Positions 5,880-6,449 of a stretch of 6,449 nucleotides of DNA are shown piece by piece. This stretch comes from Nonomuraea sp. (GTDB taxonomy: Bacteria > Actinomycetota > Actinomycetes > Streptosporangiales > Streptosporangiaceae): the NCBI GenBank assembly GCA_013362835.1, contig JABFVJ010000026.1, positions 1 through 6,449 of the forward strand, written 5' to 3'. Numbering within the stretch: position 1 is the first letter of the stretch; each line of letters opens with the position of its first letter. Below the pieces are notes generated by a model. The model saw only the letters and a list, made by a program, of their open reading frames with translations. It had not been told where the DNA came from and did not search any database. The position numbers and the translations under genes are program-made.

Positions 5880-6360
5880 CCGTTCTCCGTGGGAATTCAC
5901 TGTTCGTTCTCTTTCTGTCGCGATCTTTCTCGGGGCAGGGGGCGATGTGTCTGCCACCTCGTACGCGGTCATTCGGCGGGTGCCCTTGGAATTCCTCGGA
6001 CAGGCGCCTGCCGGTCTTGATCCCTTACGCGTCGGCCGGTGCGTTGCGGTCTCAGGAAACCGGATGCCGTGTCAGAAGTGGCTTGCGGTGGAATGTCGCA
6101 GTGTCGATGCCCGTCAAGGGCAGCGTGACAATTCCGCGAATATGCGTCGGCGGACGCAGGTGGTATCTGTACGTTCCCTGGTTGGGGTCAGGGGAGCCTG
6201 TCGGTTCGGCCTCGGCGTCTGCGGCAGGTGCAGTCCCGATCGGAGGCGGCTCCGCCCGGCCTCGATGTGTGCCCGGGATGCGGATGGCCGGCGCCAGAGG
6301 CATCATGGCCGCGCTACATCGGGACAGGACGGGCGGAGGTCCGCTGATCGAGCTCCGGGG
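5880..6360. other. 481-bp region without a convincing gene, upstream of the exporter
   Basis: The stretch lies between the stop of the dehydrogenase fragment and the exporter start. It is less GC-rich in places, including the last 60 bp before the exporter, as expected for a promoter region. I find no clear -35/-10 pair. It holds GCGTAAG (6030-6024) followed closely by GATCAAG (6022-6016) on the minus strand, both of which also occur in the candidate operator near 1221-1249. An 84-codon minus-strand frame (6306-6052) has no Shine-Dalgarno sequence, only about 69% G/C at third positions and no recognised similarity; I regard it as probably not a gene. Confidence 0.5.
6024..6030 (-). promoter_or_regulatory. 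GCGTAAG word upstream of the exporter gene
   Basis: This is the same 7-mer, in the same orientation, as the middle repeat of the candidate SARP operator (1238-1232) and the word in the SARP promoter region (3153-3147). Here it stands alone, without 11-bp-spaced partners, 145 bp before the exporter start. It may be a weak regulator site or coincidence. Confidence 0.2.
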
Positions 6361-6449
6361 TCAGTCGACGATCATGCCGCCGGTGAGGTTGGCGATCGCG
6401 CCGGTCATCGCGCCGGCCCGGTCGGAGGCGATGAAGACGGCCATGTCGG
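6361..6449 (-). CDS. Short-chain dehydrogenase/reductase (SDR), C-terminal fragment
   Basis: Only the last 28 complete codons before a TGA (6363-6361) are inside the window; the rest lies beyond the right edge. The end of the protein reads MAVFIASDRAGAMTGAIAN, then LTGGMIVD. This matches the conserved C-terminus of classical SDR enzymes (pattern xxxFLASDxAxxxTGxxxxVDGG), where the segment packs at the NAD(P)-binding fold and the tetramer interface. Nearly all codons end in G or C. The catalytic Tyr-Lys pair and cofactor motif are off-window, so the substrate and the cofactor cannot be named. The next gene on the strand, the exporter, is 481 bp away, so they are probably not translationally coupled. 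Confidence 0.85.
   Translation of the reverse strand, partial: DMAVFIASDRAGAMTGAIANLTGGMIVD

Noticed and set aside
5880..5972. 31-residue N-terminal extension of the exporter from ATG 5972
   Set aside because: The extension is polar and unlike DHA2 proteins, while ATG 5879 follows a good GGAG at 5 nt.
6052..6306. 84-codon minus-strand frame between dehydrogenase and exporter
   Set aside because: No Shine-Dalgarno sequence, weaker third-position bias (about 69% G/C), several rare codons and no recognised similarity.
1..6449. CRISPR arrays, insertion sequences, tRNA or rRNA genes
   Set aside because: No regularly spaced identical repeats, transposase-like frames or RNA gene sequences were seen.

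Overview
The window looks like chromosomal DNA from a filamentous actinomycete (Streptomyces or a relative). It has very high GC with strong G/C bias at third codon positions. It also carries gene families typical of that group: an AfsR/SARP-type regulator, a SAV2177-like methyltransferase and a DHA2 drug exporter. The two TTA leucine codons found in the protein genes both sit in genes for the regulator and the methyltransferase, the pattern expected where bldA-type control exists.

Layout. 1-909 (+): the 3' part of a zinc-independent quinone oxidoreductase of the medium-chain dehydrogenase superfamily. 936-964: a perfect 13-bp hairpin between convergent genes, probably a bidirectional terminator. 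1020-1160 (-): a 46-codon gene with a ribosome binding site and strongly actinomycete codon use. About 60 bp upstream of it, three heptamers at exact 11-bp spacing resemble a SARP operator. 1313-3115 (-): a SARP with winged helix, BTAD and NB-ARC domains but no TPR tail. 3116-3398: a promoter region holding a U-tract terminator for the gene upstream, a large dyad and a plausible promoter. 3399-4205 (-): a SAV2177-like SAM-dependent methyltransferase, probably on a leaderless transcript. 4206-4457: no recognised gene. 4458-5879 (-): a 14-TM multidrug exporter. 5880-6360: no convincing gene. 6361-6449 (-): the last codons of a short-chain dehydrogenase.

How the genes may work together. Everything from 1020 rightwards runs on the minus strand, but the intergenic gaps and the terminator between methyltransferase and regulator imply several transcription units, not one operon. 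The heptamer GCGTAAG occurs upstream of the 46-aa gene, the SARP gene and the exporter gene, always in the same orientation. My inference is a small regulon in which the SARP acts on the downstream 46-aa gene, and perhaps on itself and the exporter. The layout recalls AfsR acting on the small downstream gene afsS, but the 46-aa peptide is not a recognisable AfsS. No complete biosynthetic pathway is visible, so the chemistry, if any, lies outside the window.
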